This document shows positions 62,725 to 64,000 of a stretch of DNA of 64,000 bases, piece after piece. Within the stretch, counting starts at the first letter, position 1; each line of letters begins with the position of its first letter. The stretch spans positions 3,906,001 to 3,970,000 of the forward strand of contig JADJQZ010000001.1 in assembly GCA_016712465.1 (NCBI GenBank). Direction: 5' to 3'. The notes below the pieces were generated by a model. It did not search any database and was not told the origin of the DNA. It was given only the letters and a program-made list of their open reading frames with translations. The position numbers and the translations under genes were made by a program. The DNA comes from Candidatus Obscuribacter sp. GTDB lineage: Bacteria > Cyanobacteriota > Vampirovibrionia > Obscuribacterales > Obscuribacteraceae.

Positions 62725-64000
62725 ATGAAAGAAGGCAAATTGCATTTTCAAATTCATGACGCCGGGCGAGGCAGAAGCTTCAGCCTGCCCTCCGTGCAAG
62801 ACTATCAGGAAGAGAAGCGCATCAAGGTTGTGGCGGCAAGCCCACTCAATTTTGGACCGGAAGCCGATAAGGGCGCCGGCACTTGCAGCCACCACGAATT
62901 TATCGCGCACCGGCTGGAAGCAGCGCTGGCTCTGCTTTCCAACACACCATCTTACTTTCCCGGTCAGACCATTCCGGGTCCGGGCTCTATGGGTCTGGAA
63001 GTGAACCGCGGCAACCTGCTCATTGAACAGTTCCGCCACCTTCTCAACTTCGATGAAAAGGCTTGCGCAAGACTTCTACAAAGCGGAAACGACAGCTACA
63101 GCCTCTACTCTGTAAAGGTTCCTGCAAAAGAAGTCTGGCGTTTCAATCTAATAGAAAAGCCCAGCTTGAGCTTTCTCTACCAGGCGGAAGAGCCTGCCAG
63201 ATTGAAATCTCCTGATATTCCGGCAAGAGCCTACCAGGTGCTAAAAACAGATCTAATCGAACATTATGCAAAGTTGAAAGCCGATGATTGCCCGGAAAAT
63301 CTGCAAGGGGCGCTGAAAGCAGTGGCGAGGGCCTGGCATAAAGAAGACGGACGGCGGGACTTAAGCAAAACGGCACTTACCGCCGCCTATAAGCTCTGGC
63401 AGCACTACAGTGAGCAAGGGAGCGTCAATGAAGGTAACTTCATGGCTTTTGCCTTTGAACTGGAAGCCCTGGCCTTTCACCAGACCGCCAAAGAGAAGCT
63501 GGGCCTTTTGAGTTTTGCCGGCGGCGTCTTCGCCGACAACTATGTGCAAATTGCCCTGATGCCCCTGGCTAAGATTCAAGCCACCGAATTCTGCGTGAGA
63601 GAAAGACTCTTTGATGAAGTGATCAATTTAGTTGGACGCGGCTTTGCTCCGGTGGTGGTTAACGAACACGGTCTTGTGGCCGACGGCAATCACCGGGTGA
63701 CCGCCGCCTGGATCTGGAATTTTCTCAAGTACACAGCCGGCAACTGTAAGACCAATGCCAAACAGGCCACCTGGTCCCTTGACGATCCCCGCTTCCAGAG
63801 AGAAGCTGCCAACTTCTTCCTGCAGTCATCAGTAACGGGAGCCATATCCGACGTTTCCCGCCATGAGATTTTAAGCCACCTGGCTGCTTACCTTTCCAAC
63901 CCCGAATGCCGGGCCAAACTGCAAACCTATATCAAGCCGCAGTTGTCCAAGTACGAGTATGTGACCGAGCTACCGGTAGTGCTCTTGCCCGAATATCTTT
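62725..64000 (+). CDS. ParB/sulfiredoxin-like domain protein (partial, runs off the window)
   Basis: At least 425 codons, open to the end of the window, from ATG 62725 just after the hydroxylase stop (no clear RBS; translational coupling is likely). The last 130 residues contain a ParB/Srx-like core, ALMPLAKIQATEFCVRE then FAPVVVNEHGLVADGNHRVT with Asp320-Gly-Asn-His-Arg324, where the DGNHR motif matches the DGxHR signature of ParB/Srx fold CTPases, nucleases or kinases. The first 290 residues are mixed and unassigned. Same-strand pair with the hydroxylase. Confidence 0.75.
   Translation, partial: MKEGKLHFQIHDAGRGRSFSLPSVQDYQEEKRIKVVAASPLNFGPEADKGAGTCSHHEFIAHRLEAALALLSNTPSYFPGQTIPGPGSMGLEVNRGNLLIEQFRHLLNFDEKACARLLQSGNDSYSLYSVKVPAKEVWRFNLIEKPSLSFLYQAEEPARLKSPDIPARAYQVLKTDLIEHYAKLKADDCPENLQGALKAVARAWHKEDGRRDLSKTALTAAYKLWQHYSEQGSVNEGNFMAFAFELEALAFHQTAKEKLGLLSFAGGVFADNYVQIALMPLAKIQATEFCVRERLFDEVINLVGRGFAPVVVNEHGLVADGNHRVTAAWIWNFLKYTAGNCKTNAKQATWSLDDPRFQREAANFFLQSSVTGAISDVSRHEILSHLAAYLSNPECRAKLQTYIKPQLSKYEYVTELPVVLLPEYL

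Overview
The window reads as a chromosomal segment of a Gram-negative-type bacterium with moderate G+C. Most gene starts carry purine-rich ribosome binding sites, but TTG and GTG starts are frequent. Several features fit the non-photosynthetic relatives of cyanobacteria (Vampirovibrionia/Melainabacteria, Obscuribacter-like): an LL-diaminopimelate aminotransferase, many secreted TPR proteins, PATAN/DUF4388 and GGDEF signalling proteins, and no photosynthesis genes. This assignment is inference. No rRNA, tRNA or CRISPR array was found.

Layout. 1-7.3 kb: Spy/CpxP-like protein, two secreted TPR proteins, an SDR enzyme in an operon with a proline-rich repeat protein (called A here). 7.4-14.9 kb: proC, a membrane LRR protein, a small TPR gene plus hmgA, then repeat protein B followed 28 bases later by a REC-HPt-REC-REC-GGDEF protein. 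15.0-17.1 kb: an insertion sequence with a DDE transposase and a frameshifted accessory ORF. 17.2-20.2 kb: three secreted TPR proteins, two of them a tandem duplication. 20.4-26.4 kb: DUF2207 protein, HIT protein, repeat protein C, HerA-like ATPase. 26.7-43.4 kb: FecR-like protein, three GT-C-type membrane transferases, a PlsC acyltransferase, an NCS1 permease, an HI0933-type flavoprotein, a DUF4253 protein and several secreted proteins. 43.7-49.3 kb: dapL, a PATAN/degenerate-GGDEF protein (D) and an orphan DNA methyltransferase. 49.9-52.2 kb: a TetR regulator with a RetSat-like oxidoreductase. 52.2-64 kb: TPR and TonB-C-like secreted proteins, 3-hydroxyacyl-CoA dehydrogenase, OppF-type ATPase, a replication-relaxation protein, a BT1-type transporter, and an Asp/Asn-hydroxylase-like gene followed by a ParB-like gene that runs off the window.

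Most interesting system. Proteins A, B and C carry arrays of a helical repeat that matches, position by position, the spacing of the MshEN (T2SS GspE N-terminal) cyclic-di-GMP-binding motif, but with no GspE ATPase and with the first arginine replaced. A and B begin with a second, apparently undescribed domain of about 75 residues, which also seems present at the start of D. B lies immediately upstream of an intact GGDEF protein with an I-site, and D ends in a degenerate GGDEF domain. Together they suggest a dispersed cyclic-di-nucleotide signalling family.

A second notable site is the TetR gene at 49.9 kb. A near-consensus promoter (TTGACA, 17 bases, TATAAC) places transcription start at the A of the ATG, and the -10 box and start codon sit inside a 41-base palindrome, which predicts an autoregulated leaderless mRNA.
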